64,000 nt of DNA, taken from contig NC_009614.1 of the NCBI RefSeq assembly GCF_000012825.1, forward strand, positions 806,001-870,000, read 5' to 3'. The position numbers were made by a program, and so were the translations under genes. Of the stretch, positions 26,783 through 36,283 are shown one piece after another. The notes under the pieces are model-generated. The model searched no databases, had not been told where the DNA came from, and worked only from the letters and a program-made list of their open reading frames with translations. Origin of the DNA: Phocaeicola vulgatus ATCC 8482 (GTDB taxonomy: Bacteria; Bacteroidota; Bacteroidia; Bacteroidales; Bacteroidaceae). The first letter of the stretch is position 1, and each line of letters starts with the position of its first letter.

Positions 26783-28582
26783 TTATTGGTTCTCAGGATA
26801 AAGAGACATACGGTAAACCCGCTGGTAAATCGCATCTTCCAATTCCAGCTCAAACACAACATCCTGTGTTTCAGGATCTACTTCTGTCACGCGTGCACCA
26901 CGATTGCCATTGCTAAGCACATTGCTCATTCCCGGACAAATTAATCTGTTACCCGTTTGTTCCAAATATTGCACCCCGGAACGGGCCGGAGTAAAATACG
27001 CGGCACCACGCTCTTTTCCATACTGCCAAACTTGGCGAACCGTACGGTTCACTTCATCCACTTCATATTCTATGCCGCAAGTATAAATATTTTTCCTGTC
27101 TGTAAAATCCAGTTTGAAGTTACGCCCATAACCATTATTGAAATAAAGAATGTGTCCATTAGGTAATGGGACAGCTGTATGACATCCCCAAGGCCATTCA
27201 AAATCATCACAATTCTTCGTTCCGGCTATCACCTCAGGATCAGTAATAGGAGTCCCGTCGGCATGAAGAGGATTCAATAATAATTTCAAGTATTTATCTC
27301 TCCAATACCCATGAGGCGATATAATCCACTCAATACCTCCAGCTTTATTAAACTTAAAGATTCCTTGATAACGAGCTGTAGCCAGATAATCATCTCCCCA
27401 CTCTACTATACCATTATTATGCGCCCAATTACTGGCACTTTGTGCAAAAGGGTCTGAGGTTAGATCATAATCGGTCATTCCATAGCGAGCCGAATCCAAC
27501 ATGTGCACCAAATCCCATTCTTGCAATATCTCCCCTTTTTCGGGATCCATCATAATAATAAAATCATTTATCCGTACATCTTTCCCATTGGCGATTTTAG
27601 CGGAAGTCTTGCTCACAGTCGCTAATATATTGCCTTGCTTATCTTGAGATATGGCATGATGCATAGTGTATCCCCTTTCCAGCATATCCCAATTATGAAT
27701 TGTATTTCCCATCATATCCACCTCCACCATCCGATGATGGTTTCCGTCACCGGTCATATAATGTCCGTTCTGCATCCGGATCAATCCGCACCCGATTCCG
27801 ATATATCGATGTTCATCCGACTTCTCCCAATCAAGAATCCAACGGATTTCTCCGTCTGCATCTATCATATAAGGGATAGAAGTGTCTGTTTCATCCTGTC
27901 CGGGGGAGTTTACCAAATTCATGCCTGGCTCCATTCGGTCATATTGAGCCTTTACCACTCTGATTTCCTTAGGCAGCCTTCTGCTTTCCAATGTTTTCGT
28001 CTGAAGCTTTAGATTGGACCGAGCACGTTCATTTCCTTGCAAATCCGTATAAATTAAAGTGATCTGGTTATTATAATTGGGATAAAGTCCCAATACCGGA
28101 ATATTCTGTTTTAATCCTACATCTTTAAATGTATATTCCACGTCAGGCGTATGCTTTCCCGGTTTGCTGTGTACAATCAGTTTAATGCGTCCCAATACAG
28201 GTAATTTTACAACTACACTGGCCGATAATGGATTGCAACCGGAAGGATTGACTGTAGAACTCAATATCAAGTTGTCAATCGAAGTACCTAAGGTAGGTAT
28301 AACATAAGTGCTTCCATTGGCAAATGTCAAAGTCGTTTTCCAGTTTTCCGCATCCACATCTACACTTTGGATTAACTCTTGCGGAAAAATTATCTTATTG
28401 GACTCGAATAACAAAACACATTGTTCACGTTCTTGAGAAACAGATTTCAATAAATCATTTTCCTTCAACTGGTTTTGTATATCCTGCATAGCTTGGGTAC
28501 AATCCTGTTCTTCATCACGACATGACAAAAATACAAATATCATAACCAACAAAGAGCATAAATAATATCCTTTCCTTTTCAT
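26783..28582 (-). CDS. Aryl-sulfate sulfotransferase (ASST) lipoprotein
   Basis: The 599-residue protein has a lipoprotein signal (MIFVFLSC, then the acidic RDEEQD tract). Residues about 20-200 form an N-terminal beta-rich domain, and the rest is the propeller of bacterial aryl-sulfotransferases. Histidine-containing motifs match the catalytic positions known for the E. coli enzyme: GYTMHHAI, ASNWAHNNGI and WGCHTAVPLPNGH. Such enzymes move sulfate directly between phenolic compounds without PAPS. It sits in the glycan-utilisation run between the GH130 gene (113 bp downstream) and SusD. Whether it acts on a glycan, a phenol or a host steroid is unknown. Confidence 0.85.
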   Translation of the reverse strand: MKRKGYYLCSLLVMIFVFLSCRDEEQDCTQAMQDIQNQLKENDLLKSVSQEREQCVLLFESNKIIFPQELIQSVDVDAENWKTTLTFANGSTYVIPTLGTSIDNLILSSTVNPSGCNPLSASVVVKLPVLGRIKLIVHSKPGKHTPDVEYTFKDVGLKQNIPVLGLYPNYNNQITLIYTDLQGNERARSNLKLQTKTLESRRLPKEIRVVKAQYDRMEPGMNLVNSPGQDETDTSIPYMIDADGEIRWILDWEKSDEHRYIGIGCGLIRMQNGHYMTGDGNHHRMVEVDMMGNTIHNWDMLERGYTMHHAISQDKQGNILATVSKTSAKIANGKDVRINDFIIMMDPEKGEILQEWDLVHMLDSARYGMTDYDLTSDPFAQSASNWAHNNGIVEWGDDYLATARYQGIFKFNKAGGIEWIISPHGYWRDKYLKLLLNPLHADGTPITDPEVIAGTKNCDDFEWPWGCHTAVPLPNGHILYFNNGYGRNFKLDFTDRKNIYTCGIEYEVDEVNRTVRQVWQYGKERGAAYFTPARSGVQYLEQTGNRLICPGMSNVLSNGNRGARVTEVDPETQDVVFELELEDAIYQRVYRMSLYPENQ

Positions 28583-28605
28583 TTGGCTTCATTGTTTTTA
28601 TGGGA

Positions 28606-28750
28606 GTGTGTCAAAACTAAACCGGGCCTATCCCATCGTCAGTTGTAGGGGAAGGGTTTGCCTGCCCGAAGACACAAAGCAAACTGTTTTCGGGCGAGCG
28701 GACCTCGCCCCTGCGAACTAAATGATGGCATTATCCACGTTTTGACACAC
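28606..28750. mobile_element. MITE-like element with 12-bp terminal inverted repeats
   Basis: GTGTGTCAAAAC (28606-28617) and GTTTTGACACAC (28739-28750) are perfect inverted repeats at the ends of a 145-bp segment with no gene. Inside are a GCCCGAA/TTCGGGC hairpin and GTAGGGG/CGCCCCTGCG-type pieces like the hairpin at 45901. The element is between SusD and the sulfotransferase gene. No target duplication was confirmed. Confidence 0.6.
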
Positions 28751-28783
28751 CTCTCATACTTTTTAATTATCAGTTCAATACAA

Positions 28784-30550
28784 TCATCTCCATTCCGGCT
28801 TTTGCTCCAAATTCAAATTAGCGTCCACCTCTGCCTGAGGTATCGGGAAGTACAAGAATTTAGCTTCAAAATGGTCAAATCCTTGTGTATCCGAAATGCG
28901 GTCTGTCGGTTTATATCCTACCAATTCCTTTTCACCACTTTCATTTTCTTCGTAAAGCAATTCATAATGTTGAGAATCGGTCTTGCGTTCGTGCATGATA
29001 GCTTTCAACTTAGCAGGATCATTTCCGTACCAACGAACCATATCATCCCAACGTATATTCTCTCCGGCAAATTCCAGCAATTTCTGTTTCTGGAGTTCTG
29101 TCATTATAGCATCTTTTCCACTCAAGTTTTTCTCCGGCAGCCCGGCACGTACACGAATCCGGTTAATATCTTTCATTGCTCCGCTTTCATCATTGGTTTC
29201 CAGACAAGCCTCAGCGTGGAGCAACAAAACTTCTGCAAAGCGCATAATACGTAAATTGTTGATACGTCCGGCATCGTTAGAATACATCGTACATCCTGTG
29301 GGAACCCACCAAGCTGCAAACTTCTTCATCATGAAACGCCCTTGAACACCCTCGATAACCGGATAAGCAGGAGCATATCCTTGCTTGGCAATACCATATT
29401 TGCCATCGCCTTCGGGCAGTACCGTCCATTTAAACATATCATCAAATTCCACTTTACCACCATAGAATTTTTCATCCGGCTTCACATCACCGAAATCAGA
29501 ATATTTAAAGAAGCACGTAGTGTACAAACGCTTATCCCATTTGGAATCAGATCCTTCCGGACGCTGCTCGGAAATGAATTCTTTTATCAAATAGGGAGAA
29601 GGCTGCATCTTATACCAACCACCGCCAATATTCTCACCTTTCAGTGTCGGGCCAAAATAATGAGCAAGGTTGTTTCCCATAAACGAGTCGTCACTAGTGC
29701 CATTGCCCCAAGAGTCACCCGAATTACCTTTGGCATCATAATTGATTTCCCAAATAGATTCAGCATTAAATTCCGTATCGTCACGGAAGTTGTCCTCATA
29801 CTTTTGAGTCAAATCGTAACCATAACCATTCATTATAATTTCAAACTCATCCTTAGCGGCCTGATAATCCCCTTTCCAGATATAAGCTTTACCCAACATG
29901 GCAATAGCCGCACCTTGAGTTACACGACCGTTCTCATCGCTTGAACGAAGCTTAGGCAAACGAGACTTGGCTTCCTTAAAGTCTGAAATAGCCTGTTCCA
30001 GCACTTCATCACCGCTAGACAGTCCATGAGTTTCCGGATCTGCATCCTGCGGGAGAGTACGGATAACCGCATCACGATAATCAGTACGCAAACGGAAGTA
30101 CCAGAATCCACGTAAGAAATAAGCCTCACCTATCATTTGCTCACGTTTGGTTTCGTCCATATCAACCGTAGCCGCACGATATATGAATTCGTTTGCCATC
30201 TGAATGCCTTCATAGATGTTTCCCCAGCTCAAATCCTTTGTATTCGTTGTGTTGACAAACGACAAATATTCCCAAATATAAGGTTCTTCTCCGCGAGTGG
30301 GGTAAAGGTCGTCACCGCGCATCTGAAGATGCATGATACCTTCCAACCCGCCATAATATCCACTGGTCATACGGCGGAAAGGATTATAAACTGCGGACAA
30401 GCCTTTCATCACATTATCCTCGGATGTCCAGAAAGTGGTCGGAGTCTGACGGTTAGGATCAATCTCATTCAGAAAGTCATCACTACAAGAAGACAATAAC
30501 ATTGGAGCTACAGCCAATGCAGCTATGTATTTTATAAAATTCTTTTTCAT
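28784..30550 (-). CDS. SusD/RagB-family surface lipoprotein (pair 3)
   Basis: I chose the ATG at 30550 rather than a TTG at 30559, giving 588 residues beginning MKKNFIKYIAALAVAPMLLSSC, with the cysteine followed by the acidic SDDF tract that favours surface display. The sequence has the canonical SusD layout: FLNEIDPNRQTPTTFW near the start, the TPR-like helices in the middle (GEAYFLRGFWYFRLRTDYRDAV), and the late LLHAEACLETNDESGAMKDINRIRVRAGL and FPIPQAEVDAN segments. It binds glycan for the SusC at 30577, which is 26 bp upstream. The partner genes (GH30, ASST, GH130) suggest a sulfated or beta-mannoside-containing glycan, but this is inference. Confidence 0.95.
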   Translation of the reverse strand: MKKNFIKYIAALAVAPMLLSSCSDDFLNEIDPNRQTPTTFWTSEDNVMKGLSAVYNPFRRMTSGYYGGLEGIMHLQMRGDDLYPTRGEEPYIWEYLSFVNTTNTKDLSWGNIYEGIQMANEFIYRAATVDMDETKREQMIGEAYFLRGFWYFRLRTDYRDAVIRTLPQDADPETHGLSSGDEVLEQAISDFKEAKSRLPKLRSSDENGRVTQGAAIAMLGKAYIWKGDYQAAKDEFEIIMNGYGYDLTQKYEDNFRDDTEFNAESIWEINYDAKGNSGDSWGNGTSDDSFMGNNLAHYFGPTLKGENIGGGWYKMQPSPYLIKEFISEQRPEGSDSKWDKRLYTTCFFKYSDFGDVKPDEKFYGGKVEFDDMFKWTVLPEGDGKYGIAKQGYAPAYPVIEGVQGRFMMKKFAAWWVPTGCTMYSNDAGRINNLRIMRFAEVLLLHAEACLETNDESGAMKDINRIRVRAGLPEKNLSGKDAIMTELQKQKLLEFAGENIRWDDMVRWYGNDPAKLKAIMHERKTDSQHYELLYEENESGEKELVGYKPTDRISDTQGFDHFEAKFLYFPIPQAEVDANLNLEQKPEWR

Positions 30551-30576
30551 ATTCTGCAAATATTACTTATTCCTAA

Positions 30577-33500
30577 TTAGAAATTTACTTGTAAACCAAA
30601 GGTGATAGTACGTGCCATCGGATAACGACCGTCATCACAACCACGGGTCATTACACCCGAACCACCTGATGTACCGGCACCATCGGCATCTACCATACCC
30701 AAGTCAGGAGTATATCCTTTATAATCGGTTATAGTGAAAAGGTTTTCCATAGCCGTATAAACACGCACATTCTGCAAACCGGCTTTAGATACCCATACTT
30801 TGGGCAACGTATAACCTAATTCCAAAGTCTTCAAGCGCAAGAATGAACCATTTTCCAACCAACGGTCCGTATAGCCCCAGTTTGTACCATTAGGATCGCT
30901 AGTACCAAACAAACAGCGAGGAATGTCAGAATGATTGTTTTCAGTCCAGCTGTTCATGCGTTCTGCATATTGGTTTCCCGTTGATTCATTATAAACCGTA
31001 CTATAATACTGGGCATTGTAAATCTTGTTGCCAAAGTTTCCGTCAAAGAACATATTCAAATCCAAACCTTTCCATTCAGCACCCAGACTTACACCCAAAT
31101 TAACTTTCGGGAAAGCAGAGCCTACATCCTGACGGTCATTATTGTCAATCTTACCATCTCCGTTATAATCCACGAAACGCAAGTCACCCGGTTGTGCATT
31201 AGGCTGGATCTTATTACCGTTCTTATCCACATACGCATCAATTTCTTGTTGGCTTTGGAATACACCATCCGTCTTTATCAAATTGAAATAACCTATGGAA
31301 TGACCGGTCTTGGCATAAGTGATCGTTCCTTTGGCATGAGGATTGAATCCCTGCCATTCATCACGACTTCCGTTTACTTCCGTCAGTTCATTCTTGATAA
31401 AGGTGGCATTGACACCTACATGATAATACAAATCGCCTACATTATTACGGTGATTCAATGAAATCTCAAATCCTTTGTTTTCTACTGTACCTGCATTTAC
31501 TGTAGGATTCCCACTCAAGCCAAAACTCAAAGACTGCGGCATAGACAACAACATATCTTCTGTTTTCTGAATAAAATAATCAGCACTGACACTGAACTTA
31601 TTGTTCAAGAAAGCAAAATCCAAACCCAAGTTCAAGGTCTTCGTCTTTTCCCAAGTCACATTCATGGGTGAAGTCCATTCCTTACCGGTAATGGCACCTT
31701 CCCAAAGTTCTGTGCCCATCATGTTATTCATACCTTTATAAACAACAGACTGGGTAGCATAATTGCCAATGCCGCTCAAATTACCCAATACACCATAACT
31801 GGCACGAATTTTCAATTCATTCATGGTTTCCTTGATATTTTCAAAGAAATCTTCATTCATCACATTCCAACCCAAAGATACAGACGGGAATGTGCCCCAG
31901 CGGTTTCCATCTGCAAATTTGGAAGAACCGTCCCGACGAACAGAAGCAGACAGCATATAACGATCGGCATACGAATACATCACACGCCCAAACATAGAAA
32001 TCATTGTATTGGCCCACGCGCTACCCGATGTATTTTGTGAAGAAACCGAACCGGCGTCAATCACAGAGAAACCTTCCGGGAAACCCTTACGTCCTGCACC
32101 AAAACCACGCGCATTGTTACGCTGGGCAGAATAACCCACCAAAGCAGAAACCGTATGATTGCCAAACGTATTATCATAATTGATTGTATTTTCAATCAAC
32201 CAATCGTTCTCCCAGTCTGTACTTTCCGACAATTCCGCTTCATTCTTTTGTGAAGTAGAACTGAAATAATAAGGAGAACTATAGGCATAATTACGTCTTG
32301 TATATTTGTTTATACCTACATTGAATTTATATTTCAATCCTTTCAAGAACAAATCCACTTCGGCATAGCCATTCAATAAAATGTCTATCCCATGTCTTTG
32401 GTAATCATAGGCTTCTGTCCAACCCACAGGATTATCTCCTCTGGTCCATTCCGGAGCGACACCCCAAGTGCCATCTTCACCATATACATTCCACATAGGC
32501 ACAGCTGTCAGAGCGGAGGTATATGAAACATCTTCGTACTTCTTTTTATAGAATTTCATCATCAACGTAGTCCCCATACGCAAATGATTATTGAAAAAAG
32601 AAAAAGTATTCTTAGAACGAATGTTCCATGCCTCATAACCGGTAGTATTCACAATACCATCCTGGTTAAGATAGCTTCCCGAAAGATTATAGGTCGAAGT
32701 CTTGTTTCCTCCAGATACATTCAAGCTAACCTTGCTCACCATAGCCGAGTTATAAAGTTCTTTCTGCCAGTCTGTTCCAGCACCTCCATTCCAATTCAGC
32801 AACCCTTCTGCCGAACTATAACCGGTAGCCTTTGCCAAATCGCGAAGCTGATTACCATCCATTACATCAATGTATTTGGCAACCATCTGAACGCCTGTAT
32901 AGGCATCCACTGTTACACGGGCAGGAGTTTCCAAACGACCGCCTTTAGTAGTGACCAATACAACACCATTAGCAGCACGAGAACCATAAATAGCAGCAGC
33001 CGAAGCATCTTTCAACACTTCAATAGACTGAATGTCAGCGGGATCAACCATATTGATATCACCATACACACCGTCAATCACATAAAGCGGACTGGTGGCA
33101 CTCAATGAACTGATACCACGGACATTAATATTCAAGCCTTCCCCCGGCTGACCGTTGGCAGCCGACACAGTAACACCGGCAACTCTTCCTTGCAAAGCAG
33201 CTGAAGCACTACGTGCAACATTTGCCTGTAACTCTTTACCGGAAACAGAAGCGACCGCACCTGTCAAATGGCTTTTCTTCACTGTACCGTAACCGATAAC
33301 CACCACCTCGTCCAACAATTCACCTTCCGACAATTTCACATTAATCACACTGCGGCCATCAACCTTAACAGTTTGCTCCTGATAACCTACATAAGAGAAT
33401 TTCAAAGACTGACCGGAAGCGGCCTTAATGGTATATTTGCCATCAAAATCGGTAATCACGCCATCCGTAGTTCCTACTACAACAACAGCCGCACCAATCA

Positions 33501-33606
33501 ACGGATTATTCTCCGCATCCGTCACTGTTCCGGTAACAGTAATTTGCTGAGCATAGGCACATATACTAAGTATGCACAGCAACCATGTAAATGCAATTTG
33601 TTTCAT
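30577..33606 (-). CDS. SusC/RagA-family TonB-linked outer membrane protein (pair 3)
   Basis: The 1009-residue protein has a signal peptide (MKQIAFTWLLCILSICAYAQ), a carboxypeptidase-regulatory-like domain (about 21-100, LIGAAVVVVGTTDGVITDFDG), a plug starting at DEVVVIGYGTVKKSHLTGAV (about residue 104) and a barrel ending in GLQVNF. It imports glycan with the SusD immediately downstream. No STN domain is present. The 5' side is an 830-bp region without a complete gene, containing the relic of a VirE-type locus. Confidence 0.95.
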   Translation of the reverse strand: MKQIAFTWLLCILSICAYAQQITVTGTVTDAENNPLIGAAVVVVGTTDGVITDFDGKYTIKAASGQSLKFSYVGYQEQTVKVDGRSVINVKLSEGELLDEVVVIGYGTVKKSHLTGAVASVSGKELQANVARSASAALQGRVAGVTVSAANGQPGEGLNINVRGISSLSATSPLYVIDGVYGDINMVDPADIQSIEVLKDASAAAIYGSRAANGVVLVTTKGGRLETPARVTVDAYTGVQMVAKYIDVMDGNQLRDLAKATGYSSAEGLLNWNGGAGTDWQKELYNSAMVSKVSLNVSGGNKTSTYNLSGSYLNQDGIVNTTGYEAWNIRSKNTFSFFNNHLRMGTTLMMKFYKKKYEDVSYTSALTAVPMWNVYGEDGTWGVAPEWTRGDNPVGWTEAYDYQRHGIDILLNGYAEVDLFLKGLKYKFNVGINKYTRRNYAYSSPYYFSSTSQKNEAELSESTDWENDWLIENTINYDNTFGNHTVSALVGYSAQRNNARGFGAGRKGFPEGFSVIDAGSVSSQNTSGSAWANTMISMFGRVMYSYADRYMLSASVRRDGSSKFADGNRWGTFPSVSLGWNVMNEDFFENIKETMNELKIRASYGVLGNLSGIGNYATQSVVYKGMNNMMGTELWEGAITGKEWTSPMNVTWEKTKTLNLGLDFAFLNNKFSVSADYFIQKTEDMLLSMPQSLSFGLSGNPTVNAGTVENKGFEISLNHRNNVGDLYYHVGVNATFIKNELTEVNGSRDEWQGFNPHAKGTITYAKTGHSIGYFNLIKTDGVFQSQQEIDAYVDKNGNKIQPNAQPGDLRFVDYNGDGKIDNNDRQDVGSAFPKVNLGVSLGAEWKGLDLNMFFDGNFGNKIYNAQYYSTVYNESTGNQYAERMNSWTENNHSDIPRCLFGTSDPNGTNWGYTDRWLENGSFLRLKTLELGYTLPKVWVSKAGLQNVRVYTAMENLFTITDYKGYTPDLGMVDADGAGTSGGSGVMTRGCDDGRYPMARTITFGLQVNF

Positions 33607-33779
33607 AAATAATGTATTAGAGTTTAATTAAAAAATATTGCTGTAAAATTAACTAAAAATAGATTTCCAACACGTTATTGCTTTCGCAAACAACGGTAAT
33701 GCCCCATGGATGGAAGAATAGCAGCTGAAATTAAGAATGTCTTTGTTTTCATAGTTATTTGAATTAAAAATTAACATTG

Positions 33780-33787
33780 CAAAGATG
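33780..33787 (-). promoter_or_regulatory. Candidate -7 box for the SusC/SusD pair 3
   Basis: On the minus strand CATCTTTG differs from TAnnTTTG by one base (C for T at position one). The same variant precedes the GH30 gene. It implies a leader of about 165 nt. The rest of 33607-34050 shows no gene or clear structure. Confidence 0.35.
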
Positions 33788-34108
33788 GCAATTCAAGCAA
33801 GCAGGAACAAATACAATTCAAGCATTAAACAATGAAATCTTATCAATATCAAAAAAAAATTCTTCAAGACAATGGAAAACACATCTGAATTGAACGTGAA
33901 ATATAAAATTTTTCCTACACAGTATTCTTCTAATTATCAACCAATTACTGTGAAAAAACATCCATAAAGGCTCTCAACCGGTAGGTAAGCGGCGGTATCG
34001 TTCATCAATGTACAACACAACAACCGCCACACACAAAATGACAAAACTTCAATAGATGTATTTTATCAACAGGATGCAACCGTGAAAACAGTCTTATGAC
34101 TTTATTGC

Positions 34109-34250
34109 TTCACCTTGGTGAAGCAACCGTTTCACACAGGTGGCAACGGCACTTCACTTGAGTGAAAAGGCACGTTCAGCCGAGTGGTGCAACAAATGAT
34201 GCAGTCTTCTTGCATGGAAACTCCCATCCCCTTGCACGGATACTGCCGTA
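34109..34250. repeat. Second copy of the 22-bp palindromic array
   Basis: Units TTCAC-CTTG-GTGAA (34109), TTCAC-ACAG-GTGGC (34131), TTCAC-TTGA-GTGAA (34153) and TTCAG-CCGA-GTGGT (34175), then two units beginning near TTGCA (34210 and 34232), again 22 bp apart. Phase and total length equal those at 1101-1245, and many changes fall in the 4-bp centre or the spacers. Confidence 0.8.
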
Positions 34251-34347
34251 CATATATCAAGATTACGTACCCGACATGGAAACCGATATCCGACGAACCG
34301 GCTTCTGCAAGGAAAAAACGAAAAAGCACTTCGTGGAGATACAGGAA

Positions 34348-34394
34348 ATTCCGTCACCTCATATTACTGTTTATCAGCGCAATACAATGACGGA
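34348..34394 (+). repeat. Inverted repeat in the relic tail
   Basis: TTCCGTCA (34348-34355) and TGACGGAA (34387-34394) are perfect complements. The copy at 2532-2578 reads TTCTGTCA and TGACAGAA, so one pair changed in both arms together (T-A to C-G). Confidence 0.6.
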
Positions 34395-34436
34395 ACAAAA
34401 AACTATTGCAGCGTAGAAATAAAAACAGAATCAACG

Positions 34437-35951
34437 TTACAAAGACGAACTACTCAACACAGTTCCGGTATAGGAAACCACGCTACGGGCCGGCAATGTC
34501 AAGATATAGACACCATCGGCAGGTTGAACAGCTTCCACCGGCTCCCATTTACGGGTGTCATCGGTGACATAGCCTTGCAAAGCACCGGAAACCTGAGCGC
34601 TTTCAAGAGCCAACGAAATAACTACTTCATGATCCGCAGGGTTGATGGCTACAACCGTGTAACCGTTGTCACCATATTTATAGCCAGACACCATATAGCC
34701 TTGTTCGAAATCATATTGCGCCGAGATGCGCTTGCTTCCTACAGGGATGTAACGGGAGAAGTTGCCGAACACCTCGCAACGCTTGGTCACTTCATAGTCC
34801 ACGCGGTTCTTTTCAATGTTAATCAGCCCCTCGGTGGTTCCGCCATCCGGTATAGCACCTGCCCACCACACAATAGCGCCGGTATTGGCCTCACACAAGA
34901 AACGATGGAACTTCTTCGCCCATTTCAAGCCACTGGTCATGGTAGCATCATAACTTTCCGTAGGATCGCTGATTTCGGTCAGCCACACGGGAATTCCCTT
35001 CGATTCGGCTTTGCTGAACGGTTCAATGGCAGGATCTTTCCCGGTCACAGGATCCACATAGCCATGTCCGGCGGCAATGACGGGAAAGTTGGTGATTTTA
35101 GGATTCAGGTTCAGAATGTCGCGCACATAATTTTTACTGCCCATGATAAAGCCCAGAATGGCAGACCACTGGGCATTCTCGCCAAAGATAATCCGGGTTT
35201 CGGGATGGGTCTGTCGCAACTTGGGACCTAAGTTATTCACAATGAACGGTCCCAGCGTAGTGGTACCGGGAAGCCAGAGGCATGAGTTCCAGCTTGCCGC
35301 ATACTCGGGCTCGTTGGCAGGAGAGATGGCATAGACAGGCAGACCTGCCGCTGTGTAGGCATCACAGAAATTGGAAAGATAGTCGGCAAAGGCCTGGTAG
35401 CTGCCGCGTTTCAAAAAACCTTGCGAGGTACTGCCGTTGCTTTTCATATAAGCCGGAGCAGACCAAACGGAAAAGATGAGTTTGTCCACACCGTATTCCT
35501 GCTTCGCTTTTTTCATGATCCACAACTGTCCGTTGCGCTGTGCGATGCCTTCGGCAACACGATTCTCATCACGGTTGAAATCAATATCGAAAAAAGGATC
35601 GTCCAAAGACAGATTGATATCCTCGTCCATATTAAACGTGGTTTCATCGTAATGGGGGAATACCTCGCCCCTAAGGATACTGAGGCGAAGCCCGTCCTGT
35701 CCGAACATCACATCCATAATCTCCTGACGCTTGCGGTGGGCATAAAGATAGTCGGACCAGCCGGCCTGCGCCACACCAAAACCATCGATGGTTTGTTCTT
35801 CGTTGTTCCACTGAAGAACTACGTCGGCCCCCAAGGTACTACGTGCATCGGCCGGGATTTGTTCTGCCGGAAGAGCATCGGTAACATCGGTACAGGCACA
35901 GAGGCAAGCGGCGGAAGCCGCCACGGCAAAAAGGTAAGATAGCTTTTTCAT
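34437..35951 (-). CDS. GH30-family glycoside hydrolase lipoprotein
   Basis: The 504-residue protein has a lipoprotein signal (ASAACLCAC). After it, IDGFGVAQAGWSDYLYA and LRLSILRGEVFPH mark the GH30 barrel start, SPANEPEYA near residue 214 holds the acid/base Glu, and VWLTEISDP near residue 325 holds the nucleophile Glu. A C-terminal beta-sandwich (from about residue 400, ISAQYDFEQGYMVSGYKYGD) fits the family. GH30 enzymes act on beta-glucans, xylans or beta-galactans; the subfamily cannot be settled by eye. The gene lies upstream of SusC/SusD pair 3 on the same strand and shares a similar promoter box. Confidence 0.88.
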   Translation of the reverse strand: MKKLSYLFAVAASAACLCACTDVTDALPAEQIPADARSTLGADVVLQWNNEEQTIDGFGVAQAGWSDYLYAHRKRQEIMDVMFGQDGLRLSILRGEVFPHYDETTFNMDEDINLSLDDPFFDIDFNRDENRVAEGIAQRNGQLWIMKKAKQEYGVDKLIFSVWSAPAYMKSNGSTSQGFLKRGSYQAFADYLSNFCDAYTAAGLPVYAISPANEPEYAASWNSCLWLPGTTTLGPFIVNNLGPKLRQTHPETRIIFGENAQWSAILGFIMGSKNYVRDILNLNPKITNFPVIAAGHGYVDPVTGKDPAIEPFSKAESKGIPVWLTEISDPTESYDATMTSGLKWAKKFHRFLCEANTGAIVWWAGAIPDGGTTEGLINIEKNRVDYEVTKRCEVFGNFSRYIPVGSKRISAQYDFEQGYMVSGYKYGDNGYTVVAINPADHEVVISLALESAQVSGALQGYVTDDTRKWEPVEAVQPADGVYILTLPARSVVSYTGTVLSSSSL

Positions 35952-36008
35952 GACACTTGTCTTTTTTAAGGTTAGTATTCAAAGTTTTACCAGGTTGTAA
36001 CCCAAAGG

Positions 36009-36016
36009 CAAAGATG
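36009..36016 (-). promoter_or_regulatory. Candidate -7 box for the GH30 gene
   Basis: The minus strand reads CATCTTTG, the same variant as before SusC pair 3, 58 bp ahead of the GH30 start codon. Nothing else clear was seen in 35952-36283, where a short plus-strand ORF is unconvincing. Confidence 0.35.
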
Positions 36017-36283
36017 GAAATTTACCGACAGACAAACCAATACTATCCGAACATATACTTATGATATTTTATCAAAATAGAGACCGTCAATATGAGAAGC
36101 CTTGTTCTGGCTATCCGAATAAAGAAAAAACAACTTACAAGCCGTTCGTAGTACCGCAAAAAGACACGGAACATTATTTCCAGGCATTCAAATCCTACAA
36201 TATCCCCGAACTTTCAGAAAATCCGCTTTCTTTTAGTGCTGTCAAAATCAGGCAAGTCCATGAGAAAGTTCCGGCCGAACCTT

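Larger units (their letters stand above)
34050..34410 (+). pseudogene. Internally deleted relic of a VirE/VapE-type locus
   Basis: The segment aligns in three parts with the locus at 1040-2590. The 22-bp array (34109-34250) matches 1101-1242 gap-free, with units at 34109, 34131, 34153 and 34175. Then 34260-34303 matches the last 16 codons of the VirE-like gene (about 75% identical, coding T-R-x-G-x-x-Y-x-x-N-R-L). Then 34327-34410 matches the tail with its inverted repeat. About 1.2 kb of coding DNA is missing between the first two parts, and the HU gene is absent. No complete protein is encoded. Confidence 0.75.

Noticed and set aside
25578..26801. 407-residue plus-strand ORF opposite the GH130 gene
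   Set aside because: It lies wholly over the GH130 gene and its upstream region, is rich in His/Arg/Gln as expected for an antisense frame, and has no recognisable domain.
34162..34416. 84-residue plus-strand ORF in the relic locus
   Set aside because: It starts inside the 22-bp array and reads a frame different from the aligned VirE codons for most of its length. It is a by-product of the deletion.
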